Shown here: piece after piece, positions 7,895-17,021 of the stretch
Layout of the letters: every line of letters begins with the position of its first letter
How positions within the stretch are numbered: the stretch's first letter is position 1
From: Bacteroidia bacterium
GTDB lineage: Bacteria > Bacteroidota > Bacteroidia > Flavobacteriales > Flavobacteriaceae
Assembly (NCBI GenBank): GCA_030430535.1
Contig: JAUIKY010000014.1
Coordinates: forward strand, 1-64,000
Reading direction: 5' to 3'
DNA: 64,000 bases
Notes under the pieces: generated by a model
Told to the model about the DNA's origin: nothing
The model's database searches: none
What the model saw: only the letters and a program-made list of their open reading frames with translations
Program-made: the position numbers and the translations under genes

Positions 7895-9265
7895 ATGATA
7901 AACGTAACGGCGGTATTTGATATAGGAAAAACCAATAAAAAATTCTTCCTTTTTGATAAAGATTACAAAGAAGTATATAAAGAATATTCTAAATTCGACG
8001 AAATTGTTGATGAAGACGGCCATCCCACCGAAAATTTAAGCGCATTACAAAATTGGCTGAAAGGTGTTTTCGAAAATATTTTGAACGCAAAGGAGTTTAA
8101 TGTAACCGCCATTAACTTTTCAACTTACGGTGCCAGCTTTGTGCACCTCGACGAAAATGGAGAGGTACTCACACCGCTTTACAATTACACAAAGGTAATC
8201 GACCAAAGTGTGATAGATTCTTTTATTGAAAAATACGGGCCTAAAGAAGATTTTTTGAAAACTACCGGGTGTTTCGATTTGAGTCTCTTAAATTCTGGTT
8301 TACAGTTGTATTGGATCAAGCACACCAAGCCAGAAATATTTAAAAAGATAAAATATTCGCTTCACCTTCCGCAATACCTTAGTTATATTTTTACTGGCAT
8401 CCCTTTAAGTGAATATACCAGTATTGGCTGCCATACAGCACTTTGGGACTATACCAAAAAAGATTACCATAATTGGGTTTACAAAGAGGAATTGCATAAA
8501 ATTTTGCCACCTATCGTTTCTACCGAAACGAGCATAAACATGAACTACAACGGAAAACGCATCAAAATTGGTGTAGGCATTCATGACAGTTCATCGGCTT
8601 TGCTGCCTTATGTAAGAAGTGTTAAGAAAAAATTCGTTTTGGTTTCTACCGGAACTTGGAGCATTACGCTAAACCCGTTTGCAGAACATGCCATTGTTGA
8701 AGATACCGATGCCGAAGATTCCATAAATTACATGCGAATCAACGGGAAACCAGTTAAGGCCACCCGTGTATTTCTGGGTAACGAATATAAAATTCAGGTT
8801 ACCAAGTTGAGTGAACAATTCGGGGTTGATGAAGATTATCACCGTCACGTAAAATTTGATTACGATTTATATTCTGAAATTATGCACGACTTTAAACACA
8901 TGTTTAAATGGGAAAGCATAAAGGATGAAAACATGCCAGACAAAACCGAAATCACCTACGATAAATTTGAACATGCCTACCATCAATTAATGACCGAACT
9001 TGTACTCTTACAGGTAAAAAGTATTCGCGACGTAGTTGGAGGTGAAGAAATAAAAAGACTTTATGTTGATGGCGGTTTTAGCGATAACGACCTTTTCGTG
9101 AAGTTACTGTCGCACTATTTCAGAAACATGAAATTGCGCACTACAGATTCCTCATTGGGCTCGGCATTGGGTGCTGCCATTTCTATTTCAGATAAAAAAT
9201 TGAATTCCAAATTTCTCAAAAAAAATTATTCATTGAAAAAACACGTTCCGTTTATAACCAAATAA
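7895..9265 (+). CDS. FGGY-family carbohydrate kinase (rhamnulokinase role)
   Basis: 456 aa. The N-terminal phosphate-binding turn is DIGKTN (residues 9-14). A second ATPase-fold half contains VLVSTGTWS (about 252) and YVDGGFSDN (about 391), the motifs of FGGY sugar kinases. Between isomerase and aldolase genes, it should phosphorylate L-rhamnulose at O-1 with ATP. It is divergent from E. coli RhaB, which is why no symbol is given; an L-fuculokinase role is also possible. It starts 199 bases after the isomerase, the gap being filled by the palindromic repeat. Confidence 0.82.
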   Translation: MINVTAVFDIGKTNKKFFLFDKDYKEVYKEYSKFDEIVDEDGHPTENLSALQNWLKGVFENILNAKEFNVTAINFSTYGASFVHLDENGEVLTPLYNYTKVIDQSVIDSFIEKYGPKEDFLKTTGCFDLSLLNSGLQLYWIKHTKPEIFKKIKYSLHLPQYLSYIFTGIPLSEYTSIGCHTALWDYTKKDYHNWVYKEELHKILPPIVSTETSINMNYNGKRIKIGVGIHDSSSALLPYVRSVKKKFVLVSTGTWSITLNPFAEHAIVEDTDAEDSINYMRINGKPVKATRVFLGNEYKIQVTKLSEQFGVDEDYHRHVKFDYDLYSEIMHDFKHMFKWESIKDENMPDKTEITYDKFEHAYHQLMTELVLLQVKSIRDVVGGEEIKRLYVDGGFSDNDLFVKLLSHYFRNMKLRTTDSSLGSALGAAISISDKKLNSKFLKKNYSLKKHVPFITK

Positions 9266-9360
9266 AAAAAGCTGGAAATCAATTGTTTTTAAAAGTAAAC
9301 TGAACAACAATTCAATAGTAATACTGGTGAGAATATAAACATTATATAAAACCCTGTAAA

Positions 9361-10650
9361 ATGTCGAAAAACCTCAAATTAGAACATCCCAGAGACCAGA
9401 TTACTAGAATTATTAGTAGAATTTACAAACGCGGAATGACCACCACATCGGGTGGCAATATTTCAATAATTGATGATAATGGCGATATTTGGGTTACCCC
9501 ATCGGCCATCGATAAAGGTTCGCTTAGAGCCTCTGATATTATCTGCGTAAAAAAAGATGGCACCATTGTTGGGAAGCACAAACCATCCTCAGAGTTCCCC
9601 TTCCATAAAGCAATATATGAAGCCAGACCAGATATAAAATCGGTTATCCATGCCCACCCTCCTGCACTGGTGTCTTTCAGTATTGTTAGAAAAATTCCCA
9701 ACACCAATATAATATCGCAAGCAAAGCATATTTGTGGCCCAATTGGATATGCCAAATACGAATTGCCCGGCAGTGATAAATTAGGCGAAGTAATCGCCGA
9801 TGAGTTTAAAAAAGGTTATAAAGCCGTTATCATGGAAAATCATGGTACAGTATTGGGCGGCAGTGATTTAACCGATGCTTTCGAACGTTTTGAAATGCTG
9901 GAGTTTTGCGCCCGAACCATTTTATACGGCTCGCAAATAGGCACGCCAAACTATTTAACCGACGAAGAAATTAATAGTTTTGAGAAACAAGCCGCACACA
10001 TGCTTCCCGAAATGGAAAGCACTGAACATTTGCCCGACGAGGTTGAAAAGCGTTTACAAATTTGTAATATCGTTAAACGTTCCTGCGAGCAAGGGTTAAT
10101 GATTAGTTCTTACGGTACGGTTTCTATGCGTTGGAAAGACAATGATTTTTTAATCACCCCTACCGATGTAAGCCGTTGGGATATGAGTTTGGAGGATATT
10201 GTGCAGATAAAAGGCGGAAAAAGGGAAAAAGGGAAAATCCCAAGTAGGGCGACTTGGATTCATCAGGAAATTTACAAGAACAACCCTGGGGTAAATTCCA
10301 TTATCATGACGCAATCGCCGTATTTAATGGCTTTTGGTATAACAAAATCTTATTTAAATGTGCGCACCATTCCGGAAAGTTGGATTTTTCTGCAAGATAT
10401 TCCATCGGTAAAATATGGCACACATTTTAAGTTTAACAACAACTCCGAAATTGTTGAAAACTGCACCACAGCTTTAATTATTGAAAATGATTCTGTAATT
10501 ATAACCGGCGATAAATTACTACAGACTTTTGATTACCTTGAAGTCGCCGAATTTAGTGCAAAATCGATTGTTATGGGCGCTTCACTTGGGGATATGGTTC
10601 CTATAAACGATGAGCAAGTTGAAGAATTGAGAAAGAAATTTTTAACCTAA
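9361..10650 (+). CDS. tandem class II aldolase/adducin protein with a decayed second domain
   Basis: 429 aa made of two class II aldolase/adducin domains. The first (about 1-200) keeps SSEFPFH, VIHAHPPA (about 96-98) and MENHGTV (about 160), the Glu and three His that hold zinc in L-fuculose-1-phosphate aldolase. The second (about 225-425) has the same fold cues (SSYGTVSMRW, ITPTDVSRWD, ALIIENDSV) but the equivalents are SRATWIH, IMTQSPYL and IENDSV, so the metal ligands are gone. The operon already has an aldolase, so this enzyme may act on another sugar phosphate such as L-fuculose-1-P, or the second half may be structural or regulatory. The exact substrate cannot be read. Confidence 0.83.
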   Translation: MSKNLKLEHPRDQITRIISRIYKRGMTTTSGGNISIIDDNGDIWVTPSAIDKGSLRASDIICVKKDGTIVGKHKPSSEFPFHKAIYEARPDIKSVIHAHPPALVSFSIVRKIPNTNIISQAKHICGPIGYAKYELPGSDKLGEVIADEFKKGYKAVIMENHGTVLGGSDLTDAFERFEMLEFCARTILYGSQIGTPNYLTDEEINSFEKQAAHMLPEMESTEHLPDEVEKRLQICNIVKRSCEQGLMISSYGTVSMRWKDNDFLITPTDVSRWDMSLEDIVQIKGGKREKGKIPSRATWIHQEIYKNNPGVNSIIMTQSPYLMAFGITKSYLNVRTIPESWIFLQDIPSVKYGTHFKFNNNSEIVENCTTALIIENDSVIITGDKLLQTFDYLEVAEFSAKSIVMGASLGDMVPINDEQVEELRKKFLT

Positions 10651-10691
10651 TAAGCAAAATAAATCAGTACTAACTAAACAAAATACCACAT

Positions 10692-12107
10692 ATGGCATTA
10701 TCACACGTAGAAGAAGAAATTATTGAAGACATTGCAGGAGGCGAATTTGAACGCACGCCTGTACCCAAATCCAATTTAAAAAGCTGGAAAAGTTTCCTCG
10801 GTATGTATGCGGGAGAGCATGCCGCAGGTACTGAATTTATGATTGGGCCATTATTTTTAACTGCCGGTGTTAGTGCTTTCGATTTATTGGTAGGGCTTTT
10901 GCTTGGGAATTTATTGGCCGTTATATCTTGGCGTTTCCTTACAGCCGAAATTGCCGTTAAAAACAGGCTTACCCTTTATTTTCAATTGGAAAAAATAAGT
11001 GGCAAAAACTTGGTTACGGCCTACAATCTGGCCAATGGTGTCCTCTTTTGTTTTTTAGCCGGATCCATGATTACGGTTTCTGCCACGGCTGTGGGTATTC
11101 CTTTTGATATGCCTATGCCAAAACTCGACGATACTATGCCCAACGGCCTAACCTGGATCATCATTGTGATTCTAATTGGTGCCGTTATATCCATCATCGC
11201 TGCTAAAGGTTACGATACTGTTTCAAAAGCCGCGAACTGGATGTCTCCGGTTATTGTATTGGCATTTATAGCATGTGGTATTGTTGCCCTTAACCAATTG
11301 GGCGTTTCTAGCTTTTCTGATTTTTGGGACATTTGGGGCGAAGGAAAAGAGCCTTTCCCTGGGCAAATAAAATACACTTTTTGGCACGTATTGATTTGGT
11401 CTTGGTTTGCTAACAGTGCTATGCATATTGGAATGTCTGACCTTTCGGTTTTCCGATTTGCAAAAAAAGCAAGTTCTGGTTGGACCACTGCTGCCGGTAT
11501 GTACGTAGGTCATTATATGGCTTGGATTGCAGCTTGCTTATTATATGCGGTATATTTACAAACTCCAGAAGCTCAAGCTTTTTTAAGCAATGGCGAAGCT
11601 CCCCCAGTTGCTCCCGGGCCTTTAGCCAATAATGCCATAGGTGTTTTTGGAATAATAGCTGTAGTTTTAGCAGGTTGGACCACGGCCAACCCAACCATTT
11701 ATAGAGCTGGATTGGCTTTTCAGGCTATTCTACCTAAATTATCAACAGCAAAAGTGACAATATTAGCTGGTACTATTGCAACCATCGCTGGGTTGTTTCC
11801 TGCTTTTGCGATGAAACTTCTAGGATTCGTTGCACTGTATGGCTTTATTTTAGCTCCAGTTGGTGCCATTATCGTGTTTGAGCACTTTTTCCATGATAAA
11901 TTTGGTATCATTAAAAACTATGCTGAAGAAGCCAATATTAAGTTTAACAAGTCTGTACTTTTAGCATGGGCTATAAGTTTCGGGTTGTTTTATTTCATTT
12001 CGGTACAATTTGATGTATTCTTATCTTTTGTAACATTACCTGCTTGGTTGTTGTGCGGTATTTTGTTTTTAATTTTCAGCAAGCAATTTCAAAAGAAAAT
12101 CAAATAG
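10692..12107 (+). CDS. NCS1-like (cytosine/purine permease superfamily) transporter
   Basis: 471 aa, about twelve membrane segments, with a soluble N-terminus of about 35 residues. MYAGEHAAGTEFMIGPLF, near the first helix, and the long repeated Gly-rich helices (GLLLGNLLAVISWRF) recall nucleobase:cation symport-1 permeases. Last gene of the operon, 41 bases after the aldolase and followed by a strong terminator. Position suggests it imports the sugar feeding the pathway, which would be unusual for NCS1-like proteins; no RhaT or MFS sugar permease is present. Fold is moderately sure; substrate is inference. Confidence 0.75.
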   Translation: MALSHVEEEIIEDIAGGEFERTPVPKSNLKSWKSFLGMYAGEHAAGTEFMIGPLFLTAGVSAFDLLVGLLLGNLLAVISWRFLTAEIAVKNRLTLYFQLEKISGKNLVTAYNLANGVLFCFLAGSMITVSATAVGIPFDMPMPKLDDTMPNGLTWIIIVILIGAVISIIAAKGYDTVSKAANWMSPVIVLAFIACGIVALNQLGVSSFSDFWDIWGEGKEPFPGQIKYTFWHVLIWSWFANSAMHIGMSDLSVFRFAKKASSGWTTAAGMYVGHYMAWIAACLLYAVYLQTPEAQAFLSNGEAPPVAPGPLANNAIGVFGIIAVVLAGWTTANPTIYRAGLAFQAILPKLSTAKVTILAGTIATIAGLFPAFAMKLLGFVALYGFILAPVGAIIVFEHFFHDKFGIIKNYAEEANIKFNKSVLLAWAISFGLFYFISVQFDVFLSFVTLPAWLLCGILFLIFSKQFQKKIK

Positions 12108-12134
12108 TTTTCACTTAACATTTTATTATAATTT

Positions 12135-12170
12135 AAAAGCTTTTATTCCCAGTGGAGTAAAAGCTTTTTT
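12135..12170 (+). terminator. intrinsic terminator of the rhamnose operon
   Basis: Perfect 11-bp stem AAAAGCTTTTA (12135-12145) with 12158-12168, a 12-base loop, and a run of T. It lies 27 bases after the permease stop codon. Confidence 0.88.
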
Positions 12171-12245
12171 TAAAGTTTAGCTCAATACTTATCTTCAAAT
12201 AGATTAATAACTTACGGCACTAATAAAGGTTGCTTTGAGCCAAAA

Positions 12246-12280
12246 AAAACGTAAAGCTACAACAAATAAATTTACGTTTT
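12246..12280. terminator. second hairpin, terminator-like
   Basis: 10-bp stem AAAACGTAAA (12246-12255) with 12271-12280. An A-run lies on its left side, so on the minus strand it would be followed by T residues. It could end minus-strand transcripts from the 12.7-15.4 kb gene, which stops 450 bases away. I see nothing else in 12171-12414. Confidence 0.4.
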
Positions 12281-12414
12281 ACAACCAATATATCTGTTGA
12301 AGTTAATTCTTAACTCAATCAATTTCAAAGTAATTGGATTAACGTCCATTATTCTTAGTAAATAGACTCCATTTTTTTTGAAATACATCATCGCAAATTA
12401 CGTTACCCTGTTAA

Positions 12415-12537
12415 TTAAAATCTTGCTCCCACAGTAATATCCTGCTTAACTAATTTGTTCTATGGCACAAAAACTCCATTAAAAGTAGCCTTTTTAAGCC
12501 TATATAAGTTTGCGAAGTCTCTGGTTTCATTTTGACC
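12415..12537 (-). pseudogene. decayed 3' end of an outer-membrane beta-barrel gene (candidate)
   Basis: On the minus strand one frame reads RDFANLYRLKKATFNGVFVP, an in-frame TAG (12460-12462), then NKLVKQDITVGARF and TAA at 12415-12417. The ending with alternating residues and a terminal Phe is typical of outer-membrane barrels such as TonB-dependent receptors. Upstream the frame is closed by TGA at 12538-12540, so no full gene remains. It may be the remnant of a receptor that once accompanied the neighbouring sugar operon. Alternatively it is chance coding potential. Confidence 0.35.
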
Positions 12538-12551
12538 TCATAAGGTCAAAA
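12530..12551. repeat. 22-bp perfect palindrome
   Basis: TTTTGACCT (12530-12538), a 4-base CATA loop, and AGGTCAAAA (12543-12551). It may be a small hairpin or a protein-binding site; nearby genes give no clue. The rest of 12552-12729 is downstream of the minus-strand glycosidase and shows no gene. Confidence 0.5.
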
Positions 12552-12729
12552 CCGAAACCTAAAAGCTTTCGGGACCTATTTAGATTCACATTTTATTCAT
12601 GGGCACCTCATCTATTATTAAGTTTTGATTTAAACCTTCACAAAAATTCCAAAAACCATTGTTCCTTTTAAACGAAAGAATTAGTTAAACCAAACTATCC
12701 ACGATGTTTCTACCAATTCCTCATCCATT

Positions 12730-15351
12730 TCAATCCTCATTCATTTCCATAATTAAATTGGCAATTAAGGCCGTCCAACCCGTTTGGTGCGAGGCGCCCA
12801 GTCCTTTACCGGTATCACCATCAAAAAACTCATAAAACAAGTGTAAGTTTTTAAAATGTTCATCTTTTGTGAACTTTTTATCGGGATCATCGGCGTGATA
12901 TTGAAATTTTCCATCGGCATTGGGCTCAAAAAGTTTGGTCAATCGTTTAGTGAGCTCATTGGCAATTTGCTTTAAATTGAGTTTATTGCCCGACCCGGTT
13001 GGGAATTCGTACTGGTAAGTTGGGCCATAAAACTTGTAATATTTTCGCAACGACTGGATAATCATATAATTTATGGGCATCCAAATAGGCCCACGCCAAT
13101 TGGAGTTTCCTCCAAACATATTGGAACGGCTTTCGCCCGGCTCGTATTGAATTTGGTGGTAACCGTGGTATTGGAATACATACGGGTGTTTCTCGTGATA
13201 CTTTGAAAGCGACCTGATACCGTAATCGGAAAGGAATTCCTCTTCATCAAGCAATCGTTTTAAAAGATGCTCCAACCTAAAGGCCCGCATAATGGAAAAC
13301 AAGTAGTTTCCTTCACTGTTGGGGTCGTCCAAATTAGAAATGAGCGATGCCAAATCTGGCCGTGTGCGGATAATGGTGTTGGCCCGGCTTCTAAAATCCT
13401 TTAATTCCTCGAAAAGGTCTTTATGCATAATCTCTACAGCAAACATCGGGATAACGCCAACCAATGAGCGTACTTTTAGTCTATCGGTTACTCCGCTGGA
13501 CATTTCAACAACATCATAATAAAAATTATCTTGATCGTCCCACAGCGAAATATCCTTTTTACCAATATGGTGCATGGCCCAGGCAATATTTAAAAAGTGC
13601 CTAAAAAATTTGGCCGCTGCCTCTTCGTAAATGTTATTGGTTTTAGCTAACTCTAACGACATACGCAACATGTTTAATGCAAACATAGCCATCCAACTTG
13701 TAGCATCGGCCTGTTGCATTCGGGTAATGCCGGGTGGCATGTGGTTCCGGTCAAACACCCCAATATTGTCCAGCCCTAAAAAACCGCCTTCAAATAGATC
13801 GGTGCCACTTTTGTCCTTTTGGTTTACCCACCAAGTAAAATTGAGCAACAACTTTTGGAATGCCGTTTCCAAAAATTTGGTATCGGCCTTCCCCGTATAA
13901 TTCTTATCTTTTTCGTAAACGTGCCATACCGCCCACGAATGCACGGGGGGATTAACATCACTGAAATTCCACTCGTACGCCGGAATTTGCCCATTGGGAT
14001 GCATATAGCTTTCCTTTAGCACCAATAACAGTTGCTCTTTTGCAAAAAACGGATCCACCTCAACAAACGAGGCCATGTGAAAAGCCAAATCCCAAGCGGC
14101 ATACCACGGGTATTCCCATTTATCGGGCATTGAAATAATGTGCCTATTTGTGAGGTGCTGCCAACTGAAATTTCTAAGGTTTACACGATTGGGTTGAATT
14201 TCCCCAGGTCCTCCAAACAGCCATTTGAACACATCGAAATAATAGAACTGTTTGGTCCATAATAGTCCTGCAAAAGCACTTTTTGCAATAGACCGATGAC
14301 TTTCTGGCAAATTGCTTTTAAGTGTTTGGCTGTAAAACTCCTCGCACTCTTCAATACGGTTGTTAAAAATAGCATCAAATTCCGCCCAAGGGTCTTCCAA
14401 TTTAGTTTTGCTTAACCTTAAACGAACGGTTTTCGACTCGCCAGCCTTCAATTTCAATTTGTACCAAACGGCACATTTCGAGCCGGTTTTATCTGGATTT
14501 ACAGTAGGCTTTCCGTTTACAACATGCTCGTTAATACCATCTTTTACGTATTCTACATCGTTTGGAATATTGTAAATACGCTTGTTATTGGTTTCGTTTT
14601 CGCAAAATAATTGTTCGCCATTTTCGTGGTAAAAATAATACCGTCCGTTTCTGGTACTTCGTGATAGTACACTGGAATGGGATAGCGATCTCATACTGGG
14701 GCGGGTGTGCTTTTGGTTATGCTTCCAGAAATTTCGGAACCATAAATGTGGTAGCACATGTATTTCGGCAGCTTTTGAGCCTCTGTTAACCACAGTAATC
14801 TTCATCAAGATATCATCCACATCAGCCTTAGCATATTCAATAAAACAATCAAAATAAGCATTGTTTTTAAAGCTATGGGTATCCAACAGCTCGTACTCAA
14901 ACTCATCACGACTTCGTTGGTTGCTGTGCACCAAATCTGAATACGGGAATTCGTTTTGCGGATATTTATAAAGGAATTTACAGTAGGAATGCGTTGGCGA
15001 ACTCACCTGATGGAAATACAGTTCCTTGACATCTTCGCCATGGTTCCCTTGGTTATTAGTCAAACCGAAGAGACGTTCTTTCAAAATTTTATCCTTGCCA
15101 TTCCAAAAAGCAGGTGCTAAACATAAAATTTCGCGGGCATCGCAAAAGCCGGCAATCCCCTCTTCGCCCCACCTAAATGCATTGCTTCGTGCTTTATCGT
15201 GGTCTATAAACTCCCATGAAGTACCATGCTCGCTATAGTCTTCCCGTACCGTCCCCCATTGTCTATCGGCCAAATATGGACCCCATTTTTTCCAAGTTTT
15301 ATATGTATTTGCTTCTTTTAACCGTTCTGCTTCTAGACCTTTTTGAACCAT
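12730..15351 (-). CDS. GH63-like glucosidase/mannosylglycerate hydrolase family protein
   Basis: 873 aa, no signal peptide, so probably cytoplasmic. Family cues are KKWGPYLADRQWGTVREDYS at the N-terminus (about 22-41), GEEGIAGFCDAREILCLAPA, the central LLWTKQFYYFDV (about 360), the KWEYPWYAAWDLAFHMA motif (about 408-424) with its conserved Asp, NIGVFDRNHMPP, and the C-terminal SNWRGPIWMPINYM and LGASHQTGWTALIA. These belong to the (alpha/alpha)6-barrel GH63 group. Members cleave alpha-glucosides or mannosyl/glucosylglycerate; the exact substrate is open. It stands alone between two long gaps and is convergent with the rhamnose operon. The 221 bases upstream (15352-15572) show no motif I trust. 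Confidence 0.85.
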   Translation of the reverse strand: MVQKGLEAERLKEANTYKTWKKWGPYLADRQWGTVREDYSEHGTSWEFIDHDKARSNAFRWGEEGIAGFCDAREILCLAPAFWNGKDKILKERLFGLTNNQGNHGEDVKELYFHQVSSPTHSYCKFLYKYPQNEFPYSDLVHSNQRSRDEFEYELLDTHSFKNNAYFDCFIEYAKADVDDILMKITVVNRGSKAAEIHVLPHLWFRNFWKHNQKHTRPSMRSLSHSSVLSRSTRNGRYYFYHENGEQLFCENETNNKRIYNIPNDVEYVKDGINEHVVNGKPTVNPDKTGSKCAVWYKLKLKAGESKTVRLRLSKTKLEDPWAEFDAIFNNRIEECEEFYSQTLKSNLPESHRSIAKSAFAGLLWTKQFYYFDVFKWLFGGPGEIQPNRVNLRNFSWQHLTNRHIISMPDKWEYPWYAAWDLAFHMASFVEVDPFFAKEQLLLVLKESYMHPNGQIPAYEWNFSDVNPPVHSWAVWHVYEKDKNYTGKADTKFLETAFQKLLLNFTWWVNQKDKSGTDLFEGGFLGLDNIGVFDRNHMPPGITRMQQADATSWMAMFALNMLRMSLELAKTNNIYEEAAAKFFRHFLNIAWAMHHIGKKDISLWDDQDNFYYDVVEMSSGVTDRLKVRSLVGVIPMFAVEIMHKDLFEELKDFRSRANTIIRTRPDLASLISNLDDPNSEGNYLFSIMRAFRLEHLLKRLLDEEEFLSDYGIRSLSKYHEKHPYVFQYHGYHQIQYEPGESRSNMFGGNSNWRGPIWMPINYMIIQSLRKYYKFYGPTYQYEFPTGSGNKLNLKQIANELTKRLTKLFEPNADGKFQYHADDPDKKFTKDEHFKNLHLFYEFFDGDTGKGLGASHQTGWTALIANLIMEMNED

Positions 15352-15572
15352 ATTGATATGTGAATTAGTGAATTATAAAAAACTTTTTGGTGTTAATGAA
15401 AACCACCACACCAAAAAGCAACCGCTCTATGTTTCTTATTAAAAATAAGTTATTTTTAGAAATAAATAATGCCGCCGAAAAAGTATTATTTAATTGTTTA
15501 TTTGTACGATTTATTTTGATAACCGATTAAAAAACACGGATATAAATTGACAAAACAACACTTTAATGGATT

Positions 15573-16862
15573 TTAATCTGCTATTGCAGCATTTACCAAA
15601 ACCCTAAATTTGACCGAAGTGTCATCGTTTTTTGTTCGTTGGGTTTGCTTCATTAAAATGCCAATTAGGTTTTCTTTTGGATCGGCAAAATATTGTGTAT
15701 TAAAATAACCGCCCCATTCAAACGTACCTTCGCTGCCACTGCCTCCCAATTCGTGTTTTTTCTTATCTACCAAACCAAAGGCCAAACCATGAACGGCAGT
15801 AATATCTTCTGAGATATATGGAATTTGATTGGTTAAAATAGTTTCAACCGTAGTTCGACTTAACAATCGCTTGCCATTCAACTCACCCCCGTTCAAATAC
15901 ATGTTTAAAAACTTGGCATAATCGGATGCGGTACTGGTAAGCCCCGCACCTCCAGAAAAGAAGCGTTTTGCGCCTTTTTTAGGATAATCGGTATCGTAAA
16001 AGGTTATCGGGAATTTCACCCATTGTCCATTTTCAAAAGTTTGCACAGTTACCAATCTATCGTATTTAGATTCGGGCAAATAAAACTGGGTATCTTCCAT
16101 TCCCAGAGGCTGAAAAATTCGTGTTTTAAAAAATTCATCTAATGGCATTCCTGAAATAATTTCAATAAAATACCCTAATACATCAATGCTTTCGCTATAA
16201 GTAAACCGCTCGCCCGGATTATGGTGTAATGGCAGTTTGGCTAGTATTTTTACGCTTTCTTCTATGCTGATGTTTTTGGTAGTGAACAAATCGGTCACCC
16301 CAGCTTTGGTGTATATTTTCTTAAACTTCGGGTCGCTATCAATTTGTCCATAACCCAGCCCCGAAGTATGAGTAAGCAGGTGCCTAATGGTAATCTGCTT
16401 ATCGGCAGGTGTGGTGGTAAACGACGAATCGGCTTCATTGAACGATTGCAAAAGTGTTGGCTTACCAAACTCGGGGATGTATTTTGAAATCGGATCCTCC
16501 AAACCAAATTTTCCTTCTTCCCAAAGCATCATAACAGCTGTTGAAGTAATGGCTTTTGTTTGTGAAGCAATCCTGAAAATGGCATTTTTTTCCAGAACTT
16601 TTCCCGACGCATTATCGGCCAAGCCAAAGGCTTTGTGGTACACTATTTTTCCATTTCTGGAAATTAAAGCTACCGCTCCTGGCACTTTATCTTCTTCAAT
16701 TGACTGGGAAAGCATGGAATCAATCCTACTTAATCTTTGGGTAGATATGCCTTCATTTAAAACATCTGCTGAAACATGCTGTTCTTCTTTAACTGATGTT
16801 TGTTTTTTAAAACAAGAGGTGATTAAAATAGCGGTTGAAAGTGCAAATATTAGTTTTTTCAT
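15573..16862 (-). CDS. serine hydrolase of the class C beta-lactamase family, lipoprotein
   Basis: 429 aa. The N-terminus is a lipoprotein signal with LITSC, Cys17 being the likely lipidated residue. The catalytic SxxK is SQTK at residues 100-103. The YxN position reads YSE at about 222-224, so Asn is replaced by Glu, as seen in some esterase-like relatives. A Gly-rich HELGGSGSEGTFEWGG block replaces the KTG motif. This points to an envelope esterase or peptidase (S12 type) rather than an antibiotic-degrading beta-lactamase. Single gene. Confidence 0.85.
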   Translation of the reverse strand: MKKLIFALSTAILITSCFKKQTSVKEEQHVSADVLNEGISTQRLSRIDSMLSQSIEEDKVPGAVALISRNGKIVYHKAFGLADNASGKVLEKNAIFRIASQTKAITSTAVMMLWEEGKFGLEDPISKYIPEFGKPTLLQSFNEADSSFTTTPADKQITIRHLLTHTSGLGYGQIDSDPKFKKIYTKAGVTDLFTTKNISIEESVKILAKLPLHHNPGERFTYSESIDVLGYFIEIISGMPLDEFFKTRIFQPLGMEDTQFYLPESKYDRLVTVQTFENGQWVKFPITFYDTDYPKKGAKRFFSGGAGLTSTASDYAKFLNMYLNGGELNGKRLLSRTTVETILTNQIPYISEDITAVHGLAFGLVDKKKHELGGSGSEGTFEWGGYFNTQYFADPKENLIGILMKQTQRTKNDDTSVKFRVLVNAAIAD

Positions 16863-16920
16863 TAGTATAGCTGGTTTGTTTATCTGTTAATACTTGCTAA
16901 TTTAGCCTTTAATTTGAAAC

Positions 16921-16955
16921 AAAAAAATCCCTTTCCGGTTAACCGAAAAGGGATT
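16921..16955 (-). terminator. intrinsic terminator of the sigma/MscS operon
   Basis: 15-base arms 16926-16940 and 16941-16955 (AATCCCTTTCCGGTT against AACCGAAAAGGGATT, one mismatch). Run of A at 16921-16927 becomes a T-run on the minus strand after the hairpin. It lies downstream of the MscS gene ending at 17022. Confidence 0.85.
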
Positions 16956-17021
16956 ATAAGATGTAGAGAGCTTTTGGGCATGCAGAAAAATAACCAACCA
17001 AATTTTAACCCTAACTTAAAG

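Noticed and set aside
11210-11694. Several minus-strand frames inside the permease gene
   Set aside because: They are shadows; the plus-strand frame encodes a complete twelve-helix protein.
15573-16862. Beta-lactamase conferring antibiotic resistance
   Set aside because: The YxN and KTG motifs are altered and it is a lipoprotein; an esterase or peptidase role is more likely.
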